Shown here: piece by piece, positions 1-6,679 of the stretch
Layout: each line of letters opens with the position of its first letter
Position numbering within the stretch: the stretch's first letter is position 1
Assembly: GCA_947311665.1 (NCBI GenBank)
Contig: CAMZLA010000005.1
Coordinates: 1 to 8,052 of the forward strand
Length of the DNA: 8,052 bases
Direction: 5' to 3'
Origin: an uncultured Candidatus Altimarinota bacterium
GTDB taxonomy: Bacteria; Patescibacteriota; Gracilibacteria; CAIRYL01
Translations under genes and position numbers: made by a program
The notes under the pieces: generated by a model
Seen by the model: only the letters and a program-made list of their open reading frames with translations
What the model was told of the DNA's origin: nothing
Databases searched by the model: none

Positions 1-1
1 T

Positions 2-241
2 ACTTCTCGAATAGATTCCAGTGAATTGGCAGTGAAAAAAGCAGGAGAAAGGGCAAAGGGGGCAGTTTGTGCATCTGATGCATTTTTCCCATTTGCCGAT
101 GGTCCAGAATCTATTGCAAATGCTGGAATAACAGCAATTATCCAACCAGGAGGAAGCCGAAATGATGAAGAAGTAATTGCAAAATGTGATGAAATGGGAA
201 TTGCAATGGTCTTTACTGGAAATAGAAGTTTTCGACATTAA
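2..241 (+). CDS. purH: Bifunctional purine biosynthesis protein PurH, C-terminal end (5' part outside window)
   Basis: This is the last 79 residues of PurH, the enzyme that formylates AICAR with 10-formyl-THF and cyclises FAICAR to IMP, the final two steps of purine synthesis in the cytoplasm. The frame is open from base 2 ([20 protein letters not shown]), so the gene enters from the left and the TTG at 26 is not a real start. The visible part is the C-terminal AICAR transformylase domain. The stretch [16 protein letters not shown] followed by [10 protein letters not shown], a DEEVI helix, GIAMVFTG and the terminal RxFRH is the classic PurH ending. The FRH terminus and the TAA stop show the 3' end is intact. 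The CoaE-like gene starts 11 bp downstream on the same strand, so the two may be co-transcribed. Few streamlined CPR genomes keep purine synthesis, so this argues for a less reduced lineage. Confidence 0.95.
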   Translation, partial: TSRIDSSELAVKKAGERAKGAVCASDAFFPFADGPESIANAGITAIIQPGGSRNDEEVIAKCDEMGIAMVFTGNRSFRH

Positions 242-252
242 AAAATTTTTGA

Positions 253-807
253 ATGAAGAATTTTTGTATTTATGGAGAGATAGGAAGTGGAAAAAGTATT
301 TTTTGTAAAAACATTATGAGAAATAAAAATATTTCTCATTCATTTCCTCGCCCTCTTTTTCATATAGAAATTGATGAAATAGTTCACTATTGGCATCATT
401 TTTCTTTTATCAAAAAAAAATTATATAGAAATTGGAAAAAAGGTGGAATTTCTATTTTTTATGGAGGAAGTAAAAAAGGAAAAATAAAACGGAAAAAACA
501 TATTTTATTTTTTTCATCGAAACAGCAAAAAAAACGAGCATGGAATATTTTAGAACAACTTTTTCACCCTCTCATCACACAATTTATTGCTGAAACACAA
601 AAAAAAACACGAAATAATAAAGGTTCTCTCCTTTGGGATATGGCATTGCCAGAAATATTTCCTCAAAATCATTCTGATGAAATAATTTTTATACATATTT
701 CATCTAAATCATTATATGAAACACTTTTTTCATTGAAAAAATATAGAAATTTTTCTTATGAAAAAACTTTATTTTTTCTCAAGAAACAGAAAAGATATAA
801 AAAATAA
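253..807 (+). CDS. coaE: Diverged dephospho-CoA kinase-like P-loop protein
   Basis: This 184-residue protein most likely derives from dephospho-CoA kinase, which phosphorylates dephospho-CoA in the last step of CoA synthesis. The Walker A motif GEIGSGKS lies at residues 8-15. IEID at 38-41 matches the position of the substrate-binding Asp. GKIKRKKHILFFSS at 76-89 followed by LEQLFHPLI at 100-108 parallels the family's G-x-I-D-R-x-x-L...VF...LExxxHPxV stretch. DMALPEIF at 129-136 parallels the (D)-x-PLLFE strand, and a hydrophobic strand IIFIHIS at 144-150 follows. The odd parts are that the usual Arg-x-x-x-R lid region is replaced by YETLFSLKKYRNF, and that the protein stops right after the FLKKQ helix, lacking the family's usual C-terminal ADxVIxN segment. 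It is very rich in Lys and Phe. It could be a working divergent CoaE, a truncated copy, or another nucleotide kinase. No Shine-Dalgarno precedes the ATG; the gene starts 11 bp after purH. Confidence 0.6.
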   Translation: MKNFCIYGEIGSGKSIFCKNIMRNKNISHSFPRPLFHIEIDEIVHYWHHFSFIKKKLYRNWKKGGISIFYGGSKKGKIKRKKHILFFSSKQQKKRAWNILEQLFHPLITQFIAETQKKTRNNKGSLLWDMALPEIFPQNHSDEIIFIHISSKSLYETLFSLKKYRNFSYEKTLFFLKKQKRYKK

Positions 808-813
808 AACACT

Positions 814-841
814 TTGACATGTTCAGTGTTTGAACTATACG
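814..841 (+). promoter_or_regulatory. Candidate sigma-70-type promoter in the 198-bp gap before secD
   Basis: TTGACA (814-819), a perfect -35 consensus, lies 16 bp before TATACG (836-841), an acceptable -10. It sits just after the CoaE-like stop and would give a leader of about 155 nt for secD. In such AT-rich DNA chance matches to the -10 are common, but an exact TTGACA is less so. The rest of the gap (808-1005) is AT-rich, with no tRNA or strong hairpin visible. Confidence 0.35.
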
Positions 842-875
842 CTCAGAGTCAAGATAGTAAGGTCAATGTTTGAAT
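823..875 (+). repeat. Pair of 13-bp near-identical direct repeats upstream of secD
   Basis: TCAGTGTTTGAAC (823-835) and TCAATGTTTGAAT (863-875) match at 11 of 13 positions and start exactly 40 bp apart. The first copy overlaps the spacer of the candidate promoter at 814-841. Paired sites next to a promoter can be regulator binding sites, but nothing here identifies a regulator, and local duplication is equally possible. Confidence 0.35.
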
Positions 876-956
876 GAAAGTTATATACTTTTGCATATTT
901 TTTTAATATTAAATTTTTATATTTGGAAAATATCATATCTTTACTGTACTATTCCA

Positions 957-985
957 TTACGATGAATTTTTAAATTTATTATATA
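957..985 (+). promoter_or_regulatory. Alternative weak promoter close to secD
   Basis: TTACGA (957-962) and TATATA (980-985) are separated by 17 bp. Transcription from here would leave a leader of only about 14 nt before the secD ATG at 1006, which would fit the absence of a Shine-Dalgarno. The boxes are weak, and the surrounding sequence is almost pure A/T, so chance is a serious alternative. Confidence 0.2.
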
Positions 986-1005
986 TATTTTATTCTTATA
1001 ACAAC

Positions 1006-2982
1006 ATGAAAAACGCTTGGTTTTGGTTTAAATTTTTTATTTTAATGTCTTTTGCTGCAGGGGTTGGATTGTTTAGTTTGCCTGAAAATATTACAGAAAA
1101 ATTACCAGAAAATATTCAAAAAGTTATTTCCAATAATCAAATGAAATTGGGAATAGATTTAGCAGGAGGAGCAAAACTTGAATATCTTGTAGATTTTGAA
1201 GAAGCAGAACAGAAAGCAAAAATGGCAACATCATCACCAGAAGAATTTGAAGCAACATTTAACAAAAAGGAAATTGCTAATGGAGTGGTGAAAACATTGA
1301 AAAAACGAATAGATCCAGATGGAACAAAAGAAGTAAATGTTTTCGCTTCTGAAAGAGGAGGAAATTGGTATGTTTCCATCGAACTTACAAAAGATATCGA
1401 TACTCCAGAAAACAGAAAAAAATTGGAAAAAGTAACTTCTCTTGCTTTTAAAGAACCTTTATCTTCTGTGAAAGAAAAAAAAGAACTTGCTCAATCGTTG
1501 CTTTCATCGGCACAAGAAAAAAGTTTCGATGAAATTGCAAAACCAATTGTTATAGCAAAAGAAGGAAATGGATTAAATTTAGAAAAAGTATTTCTTGATG
1601 AACTTATTCCTGCTTTTAAAAATGAAGAACTTGCAAAAAAAGTTTTAAATTATTCTCCAACAGAAAAAGAAACATGGTATAATGAAGTAATAGAACTTGA
1701 TAGCAATACTTTTGCATTGGTATATTTTGAAAATAAACTATCTCAAGAAGAAAGAACTCTGTCTTCATCAGAAAAAACTTTTACCGATGCGAAAAAAGAA
1801 TTTTCATCAGAACTAAAAGAAAATATTGAAATTAAAGATTTACCAGAGTCTCTTTTGTCTCTTGCTGCAGAACTAAACGCAAATGAATGGAAACTTTCTG
1901 ATGAAAATATTTTATTGGAAAAAACAAAATATGATGAAAAAAAAGGACAATATTTTTATTCTTATATAGATATTTCAACAAAAGATTCATCGGTTAGAGA
2001 TAGATATAAACTGAAAGAAATTACAAAAACAGAGCCTTCTCGATTTGTAAGAATTTTATATTATACTCCTCAATGGAAAGATACGGCATTGGGAGGTGGG
2101 CAATTTAAAGTGGCAAAAGTAGGGACAGATACAAATACTGGGTATCCGGTAACAAATATTGAATTTACACCAGAAGGAGCTCGTCTTTTTTCTGAAATAA
2201 CAGGACGATTGGCTGCTCATAAAAATACTGTTTGTGGAGCAACTGGAGATGTTTTTGCTATTTTTGTAGATGGAAAAGAAATTTCTGCTCCTTGTGTTCG
2301 AGAACGAATAGATGGAAATGCACAAATTAGTTTTAATGGAACAAGCTTGCAAAAAGTGCAAAAAGAAGCAAATGAATTGGTAGAAAATTTGAATTCTGGA
2401 GCAACACCAGCTCCTGTAAAACTCGTATCTGAACGAAAAATTTCGGCGAGTTTAGGAGAAAAAGCACTGCAACTTTCTATTCAAGCATCTCTTATAGGGT
2501 TTGCATTGGTTGCATTATGGATGCTCTTTTTCTTTCGGTATTTTGGATTTTTGGCTATTGTCGCTCTTGGATTTTATGCTTTAGTTTTATTGTTTTTGTT
2601 TAAGTTTTTTGGATTTGTTCTTACTCTTTCTGGAGTAGCCGGAGTTATTCTTTCGATTGGTATGGCAGTTGATGCAAATGTATTGATTTTTGAACGAATT
2701 AAAGAAGAATTGCGAGATGGAGTGCATTTTGATGATGCAGTTATAATAGGATTTGATAGAGCATGGACTTCTATTCGAGATTCAAATATTTCATCTCTTA
2801 TTACATGTTTCATTTTATACGCTCTTGGAACTTCTATCATAATGGCATTTGCAATAACTCTTGCTATAGGTATTCTTGTTTCAATGTTTACCGCTATTAC
2901 ATTTACTCGATATTTAATTATTGGATTAACTCCAAAATCATTAAAAAAATCTAAAATATTAGTTGGAAAAATTAGTGATTAG
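1006..2982 (+). CDS. secD: Protein translocase subunit SecD
   Basis: SecD is the membrane partner of SecYEG that, with SecF, uses the proton-motive force to pull exported proteins through. One N-terminal TM segment lies at residues about 5-25. The first conserved motif GIDLAGG is at 49-55, and the P1-base region runs to about 150. The P1 domain resumes near 345 (PQWKDTALGG) with FTPEGARLFSEITGR, AIFVDGKEISAP and NSGATPAPVKLVSE. Five C-terminal TM segments follow (about 492-511, 515-535, 538-557, 596-615 and 614-635), with the family signature GMAVDANVLIFERIKEEL at 552-569. At 658 residues it is longer than many SecD proteins because of an inserted region at about 152-340. That insert includes a stretch (about 160-244) reminiscent of a degenerate parvulin fold. 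The chain ends just after TM6, so it is not a SecDF fusion, and no secF follows: the next gene is a glutaredoxin. The stop is TAG; no Shine-Dalgarno is visible. Confidence 0.96.
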   Translation: MKNAWFWFKFFILMSFAAGVGLFSLPENITEKLPENIQKVISNNQMKLGIDLAGGAKLEYLVDFEEAEQKAKMATSSPEEFEATFNKKEIANGVVKTLKKRIDPDGTKEVNVFASERGGNWYVSIELTKDIDTPENRKKLEKVTSLAFKEPLSSVKEKKELAQSLLSSAQEKSFDEIAKPIVIAKEGNGLNLEKVFLDELIPAFKNEELAKKVLNYSPTEKETWYNEVIELDSNTFALVYFENKLSQEERTLSSSEKTFTDAKKEFSSELKENIEIKDLPESLLSLAAELNANEWKLSDENILLEKTKYDEKKGQYFYSYIDISTKDSSVRDRYKLKEITKTEPSRFVRILYYTPQWKDTALGGGQFKVAKVGTDTNTGYPVTNIEFTPEGARLFSEITGRLAAHKNTVCGATGDVFAIFVDGKEISAPCVRERIDGNAQISFNGTSLQKVQKEANELVENLNSGATPAPVKLVSERKISASLGEKALQLSIQASLIGFALVALWMLFFFRYFGFLAIVALGFYALVLLFLFKFFGFVLTLSGVAGVILSIGMAVDANVLIFERIKEELRDGVHFDDAVIIGFDRAWTSIRDSNISSLITCFILYALGTSIIMAFAITLAIGILVSMFTAITFTRYLIIGLTPKSLKKSKILVGKISD

Positions 2983-2994
2983 AAATATGATACA

Positions 2995-3026
2995 ATTGTA
3001 AAATTGTAAAATTGTAAAATTATAAG
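2995..3026 (+). repeat. 8-bp tandem repeat (ATTGTAAA x3 plus a degenerate fourth)
   Basis: Three exact head-to-tail copies of ATTGTAAA (2995-3002, 3003-3010, 3011-3018) are followed by a decayed copy ATTATAAG (3019-3026). They lie in the 72-bp gap between secD and the glutaredoxin gene. This looks like simple slippage in AT-rich DNA, although it is placed where the glutaredoxin promoter should be. Confidence 0.85.
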
Positions 3027-3054
3027 ATGAAATAATATTATTTAAAAAAAAATT

Positions 3055-3312
3055 ATGAAAAAAGTTGTTATTTATTCTCGTACTGTTTGTCCATATTGTG
3101 ATATGGCAAAAAATTTACTCACACAAAAAGGAGTGCAATATGAAGAAAAAAATGCGGAATCTGATGAACATGTTGTGAAATTTATGGAGCTTGCACAAAA
3201 ATATTCACATATGACTGTTCCAATGATTTTTATTGGAGATGAATTTGTTGGAGGATTTGATGATTTGAATGCATTGAATAATTCTGGAGAATTGGATAAA
3301 AAATTAGCATAA
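3055..3312 (+). CDS. grxC: Glutaredoxin (GrxC/Grx3-like, dithiol CPYC)
   Basis: This is an 85-residue cytoplasmic thioredoxin-fold protein that reduces disulfides or mixed disulfides. It opens with the strand KKVVIYSR and has the dithiol active site C12-P13-Y14-C15. The cis-proline loop TVP is at 54-56, then strand MIFIGDEFVGG and the GGFDDL motif (66-71) that normally binds glutathione. Length and motif order match the small bacterial Grx3/GrxC type. It could work with glutathione or with another low-molecular-weight thiol or thioredoxin reductase; no partner gene is nearby. The ATG at 3055 is the only sensible start and is preceded by an A-run rather than a Shine-Dalgarno. Its TAA is only 5 bp from the stop of the convergent pgi gene, with no clear terminator hairpin between them. 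Confidence 0.93.
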   Translation: MKKVVIYSRTVCPYCDMAKNLLTQKGVQYEEKNAESDEHVVKFMELAQKYSHMTVPMIFIGDEFVGGFDDLNALNNSGELDKKLA

Positions 3313-3317
3313 ATAAA

Positions 3318-4553
3318 TTATTTTTGTAACAACTCTCGTGTTACAATTTTTGATCGTTCTACTCCAGGTTGATTAAAAGTATTAATTCCTAACATTTCTC
3401 CAATGAAAGCCGTTGAACATTGAAGAAATAAAAATAATTGCCCAAGATGATATGGAGTTATTTCTGGAATAGAAAGAGTGATGTTTGATACATTTTTTTC
3501 TTGTAATGCTGTTCGAGTTCCTTTGAGTTCAGTATTTATTAAATCTTGAAATGATATATTCTCAAATATTTGAGTATTTTTGTTCTCTTGTTTTTTTTGT
3601 GTAATGGGAAGAATGCATGAAAATTTTTCTATTTCAAGAAAAATAACAAGTTTATCTTTGGGACCATCGGAAAAAAGTTGAAGTTGTGAATGCTGGTCTG
3701 TTGCTCCCAATGCCGGAAGAAGAGTGTATCCTTGTTCATCTTTCCCTGTAGATTCTGCAAGAAGTTGTGCATACCAAAATCCTAAATTTTTCAGTCGAGA
3801 AGAATATGGCATGAAAACATGAATGGGTTCATCGGCAAGATAACATGCCAAAGCAAATTGAAATGATATATTTTTTTTGCTTTCTGTTTCCAAAAAATTG
3901 TTTGCCATATCTTTTGCTCCTGCAATCAATTCATCAATATCTATTCCTAGTAAACATGCGGGTAAAAGTCCAACTGATGTGAGAACAGAAAACCGTCCTC
4001 CAATATTTTCTGGAACAGAAAAGTTTGTAAAATTATGCTTTTTAGTTTCTTCTCGTAAAAATCCAGTTTTCCCCGTAATGGTTACAATATGGTCGGAAAG
4101 AGAGAGAGATTTTTTTTCTAGAAGTTCAGAAAAAAATAAATATTGACTGAGTGTTTCGGCTGTTCCTCCAGATTTAGAAATAAAAATAAAAAGAGTTTTT
4201 TCAATATTTATTTCTTCACATGTCTGATGAATAATATCTGGATCAATATTTTCCATAACATGAAGTTTTGCAGATTTTGCATTATAAAAAGTTTGTTGAA
4301 GAACAAGAGCACCCAATGCAGAACCTCCAATTCCACAGAGAACTATATCGGTAAATTTTGCTTTTTTTTCATCGGTAAATTTTTTAATTTTTTCTACTTC
4401 ATTGTTATATTCTGTTGCCTCAAAAATAGAATAAAATCCCTGTTTTCGTTCTTCAATTCTTTTTAAAAGTGTTGGAAGTTTTTTTTCTCCAATTTCCCAG
4501 TGAGCAGGAATTATTTTTTCTGATGAAAAAAGATTTTTACTATGAAGTTTCAT
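3318..4553 (-). CDS. pgi: Glucose-6-phosphate isomerase
   Basis: Pgi interconverts glucose-6-phosphate and fructose-6-phosphate in glycolysis and gluconeogenesis. The 411-residue protein belongs to the shorter bacterial form. Both SIS domains are visible. The first carries GIGGSALGALV (74-84) and the phosphate-binding SKSGGTAET (126-134). The second begins after PENIGGRFSV (181-190), which is the first PGI signature and holds catalytic residues. ATDQHSQLQ (284-292) contains the ring-opening His288. The second signature GEMLGINTFNQPGVERSK (385-402) ends in the conserved Lys402. All key residues are present, so the enzyme should be active. The ATG at 4551-4553 lacks a Shine-Dalgarno. The gene is transcribed convergently with the glutaredoxin and divergently from the membrane protein at 4744. 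Its TAA stop is at 3318-3320. Confidence 0.97.
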   Translation of the reverse strand: MKLHSKNLFSSEKIIPAHWEIGEKKLPTLLKRIEERKQGFYSIFEATEYNNEVEKIKKFTDEKKAKFTDIVLCGIGGSALGALVLQQTFYNAKSAKLHVMENIDPDIIHQTCEEINIEKTLFIFISKSGGTAETLSQYLFFSELLEKKSLSLSDHIVTITGKTGFLREETKKHNFTNFSVPENIGGRFSVLTSVGLLPACLLGIDIDELIAGAKDMANNFLETESKKNISFQFALACYLADEPIHVFMPYSSRLKNLGFWYAQLLAESTGKDEQGYTLLPALGATDQHSQLQLFSDGPKDKLVIFLEIEKFSCILPITQKKQENKNTQIFENISFQDLINTELKGTRTALQEKNVSNITLSIPEITPYHLGQLFLFLQCSTAFIGEMLGINTFNQPGVERSKIVTRELLQK

Positions 4554-4743
4554 ATGAAGTATGAAGAAATGAAAATAATATTATGCTTATATTATAGAAT
4601 TTTTTAATTTCTGTATATATTTATTATGAAACATTAATTTATTGCTGTAATTAACTGTTTTTTGTAAATTTTTTCTTAAAAGAGTAATATGAAAGAAGCA
4701 TTTTATATGCTATAAATTCTATAATTTTATTATTTTTTTCATT
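4554..4743. other. Divergent intergenic region between pgi and the membrane-protein gene
   Basis: These 190 bases must hold promoters for two genes read outward. The sequence is extremely AT-rich with many TATA-like words. The best -10 candidate for the rightward gene is TATAAT at 4720-4725, about 18 bp before the ATG at 4744, but no good -35 lies 16-18 bp upstream. At the pgi end, three copies of TATGAAG (4541-4547, 4553-4559, 4560-4566) overlap the start codon. No RNA gene or strong hairpin is visible. Confidence 0.4.
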
Positions 4744-5502
4744 ATGAATATTTTTCGAAGTCTTTTAGGTTGGATTGGTAATCTTGCATTACTTATTCCA
4801 TCTCTCATTCTTATTATTGCTCAATGGGCTCCAAAATCAATTCTTCCATATTCCGATTTTATTCCATCTGATGCATTATTTCAATATGCAATATATGGAG
4901 CAATTGCATTGGCGATACTTGTTCCATTGTCATTGTTTAAAACATATAATAATGAAGAAGGGAAATTTACTTTTTTTTCTTGGGTAAAATATATTGTTTT
5001 TTTCATCCTCTCAGTTGTTTTAGGAGCAGTTCTCGGATACGCAGGAACTATCAAAGGAGGATATATTTTAGGAAATACTGTAATGAAAGAAAATTTAACA
5101 GATAATAATCCTCTTGCTCTCACTCTTGAAGAAAAAGTTCATAATACTGTTCGAAGTCGATATGCATATTGTGAATATGAATTGAATACAGCAATGGGGA
5201 CAAACGATATACAATTTTATGAGAAATTTTTTATACCAACAGATCTTTGTGTAAATGAAACTATATATAACGATGCGGCAGCTGGTGAAAATATTGTATT
5301 ACTTGGAAATGGAAATGATCAATTAGGATTCTTTTTTGAAAGTCTTTTAACACAAAAAGATATTGAAAAAATAAAAAAACAAAATGCTGAAAAAAATCCA
5401 GAACCTATAAATCCAGAACCTATAAATCCAGAAAATTCATCAGAAAATCCATCAGAAAATTCATCAGATGAAAATGAAGAGAATACAACAGAAGAAAAAT
5501 AA
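4744..5502 (+). CDS. Three-TM membrane protein of unknown function with acidic low-complexity tail
   Basis: I do not recognise this 252-residue protein. Three hydrophobic segments lie near residues 6-28, 46-66 and 82-105. A conserved-looking region of about 110 residues (roughly 106-215) follows, with no obvious enzymatic motif; it contains three cysteines, two of them close together in YCEYEL and DLCVNET. The C-terminal ~35 residues are a low-complexity Asn/Pro/Glu/Ser tail (NPEPINPEP..., then SSEN/PSEN units) encoded by short tandem repeats. Three TM segments put the middle domain and tail on the same side, opposite the N-terminus. If the N-terminus is cytoplasmic, the domain and tail are outside, which would fit the cysteines and the disordered tail; this orientation is inference. 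The gene is flanked by the divergent pgi and, after a terminator, by porB, so it seems to be its own unit. A surface or envelope role is possible but unproven. Confidence 0.8.
   Translation: MNIFRSLLGWIGNLALLIPSLILIIAQWAPKSILPYSDFIPSDALFQYAIYGAIALAILVPLSLFKTYNNEEGKFTFFSWVKYIVFFILSVVLGAVLGYAGTIKGGYILGNTVMKENLTDNNPLALTLEEKVHNTVRSRYAYCEYELNTAMGTNDIQFYEKFFIPTDLCVNETIYNDAAAGENIVLLGNGNDQLGFFFESLLTQKDIEKIKKQNAEKNPEPINPEPINPENSSENPSENSSDENEENTTEEK
5395..5478 (+). repeat. In-frame tandem repeats coding the Asn/Pro/Glu/Ser tail
   Basis: A 15-bp unit AATCCAGAACCTATA occurs twice exactly (5395-5409, 5410-5424) with a third partial copy to 5433, coding N-P-E-P-I. It runs into a 12-bp degenerate unit coding N-S/P-S-E, repeated about three times up to about 5478. 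Unit lengths are multiples of three, so copy-number changes would alter the tail without breaking the gene. Confidence 0.85.
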
Positions 5503-5522
5503 TAATATATAATATATTTAAA

Positions 5523-5560
5523 AAAAATATCATCTGAAAAAGATGATATTTTTATTTATT
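5523..5560 (+). terminator. Rho-independent-type terminator after the membrane-protein gene
   Basis: AAATATCATCT (5525-5535) and AGATGATATTT (5541-5551) form a perfect 11-bp stem, extended by two A-T pairs to 13, around the loop GAAAA. A T-rich tract (TTTATTTATTT) follows. The stem is low in G+C, but it is the cleanest hairpin in this part and lies 20 bp after the stop at 5502. It separates this gene from porB. Confidence 0.7.
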
Positions 5561-5592
5561 TATGGTATGCTTTATATAGAAAAATTATGAAT

Positions 5593-5598
5593 TATAAT
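5593..5598 (+). promoter_or_regulatory. Candidate -10 box for porB with a very short leader
   Basis: An exact TATAAT (5593-5598) ends 10 bp before the porB ATG at 5609, right after the upstream terminator. If used, transcription would begin at or just before the start codon, giving a leaderless or nearly leaderless message. No good -35 is seen around 5570-5575, and AT-rich chance matches are likely. Confidence 0.3.
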
Positions 5599-5608
5599 AT
5601 TTTATTTT

Positions 5609-6628
5609 ATGAGTGAAGAAAAAACTTCAGAAGTGAAAATTAAAAAAAAACGGTTTATTCCAAATATAAAAAAACTTTCACAAAACCCTCAACCTCTTGC
5701 AAACGGACATAGATTGTGTCCTGGTTGTAGCGAAAGTTTGATTTTAAAACAGGCTCTTTCCACTATTGATGTTCCTGTTGTAACTGCAAACTCTACTGGA
5801 TGTAGTGAAATTTGTTTTGGTGCATATCCATATACATCGTTTAAAACTCCATGGATTCATTCTCTTTTTGAAAATTCTGCTTCTGTTATTTCTGGAATAG
5901 AAGCAATGCATAAAGTAAAAAAAGCAAAAGGGGAGTTATCAGAAAATCAGAAAAAAATAAAATTTCTCGCAATTGGAGGAGATGGAGCAACATATGATAT
6001 TGGGTTTCAATGGCTTTCTGGAGCATTGGAGCGAGGGCATAATTTTGTGTATATCTGTTTCGATAATGAAGGGTATATGAATACTGGATATCAGAGATCT
6101 GGAGCAACTCCAAAACATGCACATACAAATACATCTCCTGCAGGAAAAGTTATTACAGGAAAACCACAAAAGAAAAAAGCATTAACCGATATCATTGCAG
6201 CACATAATATTCCTTATGTAGCACAATGTAGTCCATCAAATTTTGCCGATTTAATGAAAAAAGCTCATAGAGCGTTTGAAGTTGAAGGACCAGCATTTTT
6301 AAATATTTTATCTGCGTGTCCAACAAGTTGGAAAACAAAACCAGAAAAAGGGTTAGAAATTTTACAAAATGGAGTAGATTCTTGTTTTTGGCCTCTTTTT
6401 GAAGTGGATAATGGAGTATGGAAAATAACTCATAAACCACGGAAAAAACTTCCAATTACCGATTGGTTCGCAAATCAAGGACGATTTAAACATTTATTAA
6501 AAGAGGGGAATGAACATCTTATTCAAGAAGTTCAAGATGATGTTGATAGAAATTGGGAAAAACTTTTGAGAATGGAAGCTGCATTTGGAAAAAAATCAGA
6601 AAGTATTTCTGGGGTAGATTTAGTGTAG
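5609..6628 (+). CDS. porB: Pyruvate:ferredoxin oxidoreductase beta (TPP-binding) subunit
   Basis: This subunit binds thiamine diphosphate and an Fe-S cluster in the enzyme that splits pyruvate (or a related 2-oxoacid) into acetyl-CoA and CO2 while reducing ferredoxin. The 339-residue protein carries cluster-ligand cysteines in LCPGC (C37, C40) and STGCSE (C65), and a later one in SACPTSW (C237). The TPP/Mg motif is GDGATYDIGFQ (124-134) with NEGYMNTGYQRS (153-164) downstream, typical of PorB. CPTSW and ITDWFANQGRFKHL near the C-terminus favour a pyruvate-type PorB over 2-oxoglutarate (KorB) or branched-chain (VorB) forms, though substrate cannot be fixed from sequence. Alpha and gamma/delta subunits are not in the window: the upstream neighbour is an unrelated membrane protein, and a terminator and foreign-looking DNA lie downstream. 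Partners must be encoded elsewhere, or have been cut off by the junction near 6750. The stop is TAG. Confidence 0.92.
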   Translation: MSEEKTSEVKIKKKRFIPNIKKLSQNPQPLANGHRLCPGCSESLILKQALSTIDVPVVTANSTGCSEICFGAYPYTSFKTPWIHSLFENSASVISGIEAMHKVKKAKGELSENQKKIKFLAIGGDGATYDIGFQWLSGALERGHNFVYICFDNEGYMNTGYQRSGATPKHAHTNTSPAGKVITGKPQKKKALTDIIAAHNIPYVAQCSPSNFADLMKKAHRAFEVEGPAFLNILSACPTSWKTKPEKGLEILQNGVDSCFWPLFEVDNGVWKITHKPRKKLPITDWFANQGRFKHLLKEGNEHLIQEVQDDVDRNWEKLLRMEAAFGKKSESISGVDLV

Positions 6629-6651
6629 TGAAAATGTATAGAAAATAGTAG

Positions 6652-6679
6652 AGAACATAAATTTGTGTTCTGTTTTTTT
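6652..6679 (+). terminator. Rho-independent-type terminator of porB
   Basis: AGAACATA (6652-6659) pairs with TGTGTTCT (6664-6671), one pair being T-G wobble, around the loop AATT. After one G comes a run of seven T (6673-6679). It is 23 bp after the porB stop. Confidence 0.7.

Noticed and set aside
790..860. A frameshift restoring a CoaE C-terminus downstream of 807
   Set aside because: The shifted frame reads KIKHFDMFSV and then meets TGA. The resemblance to ADxVIxN is weak and would need both a frameshift and UGA readthrough.
808..1005. tRNA, riboswitch or small RNA gene before secD
   Set aside because: No cloverleaf, conserved loop or stable hairpin could be traced; the stretch is almost all A/T apart from the promoter-like part.
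3305..3330. Bidirectional terminator between the glutaredoxin gene and pgi
   Set aside because: AAATAA and TTATTT are complementary but separated by a single base, so they cannot form a real hairpin.
5395..5478. CRISPR-like or minisatellite array
   Set aside because: The units are 12-15 bp, directly abutting, without spacers, and in frame with the protein tail.
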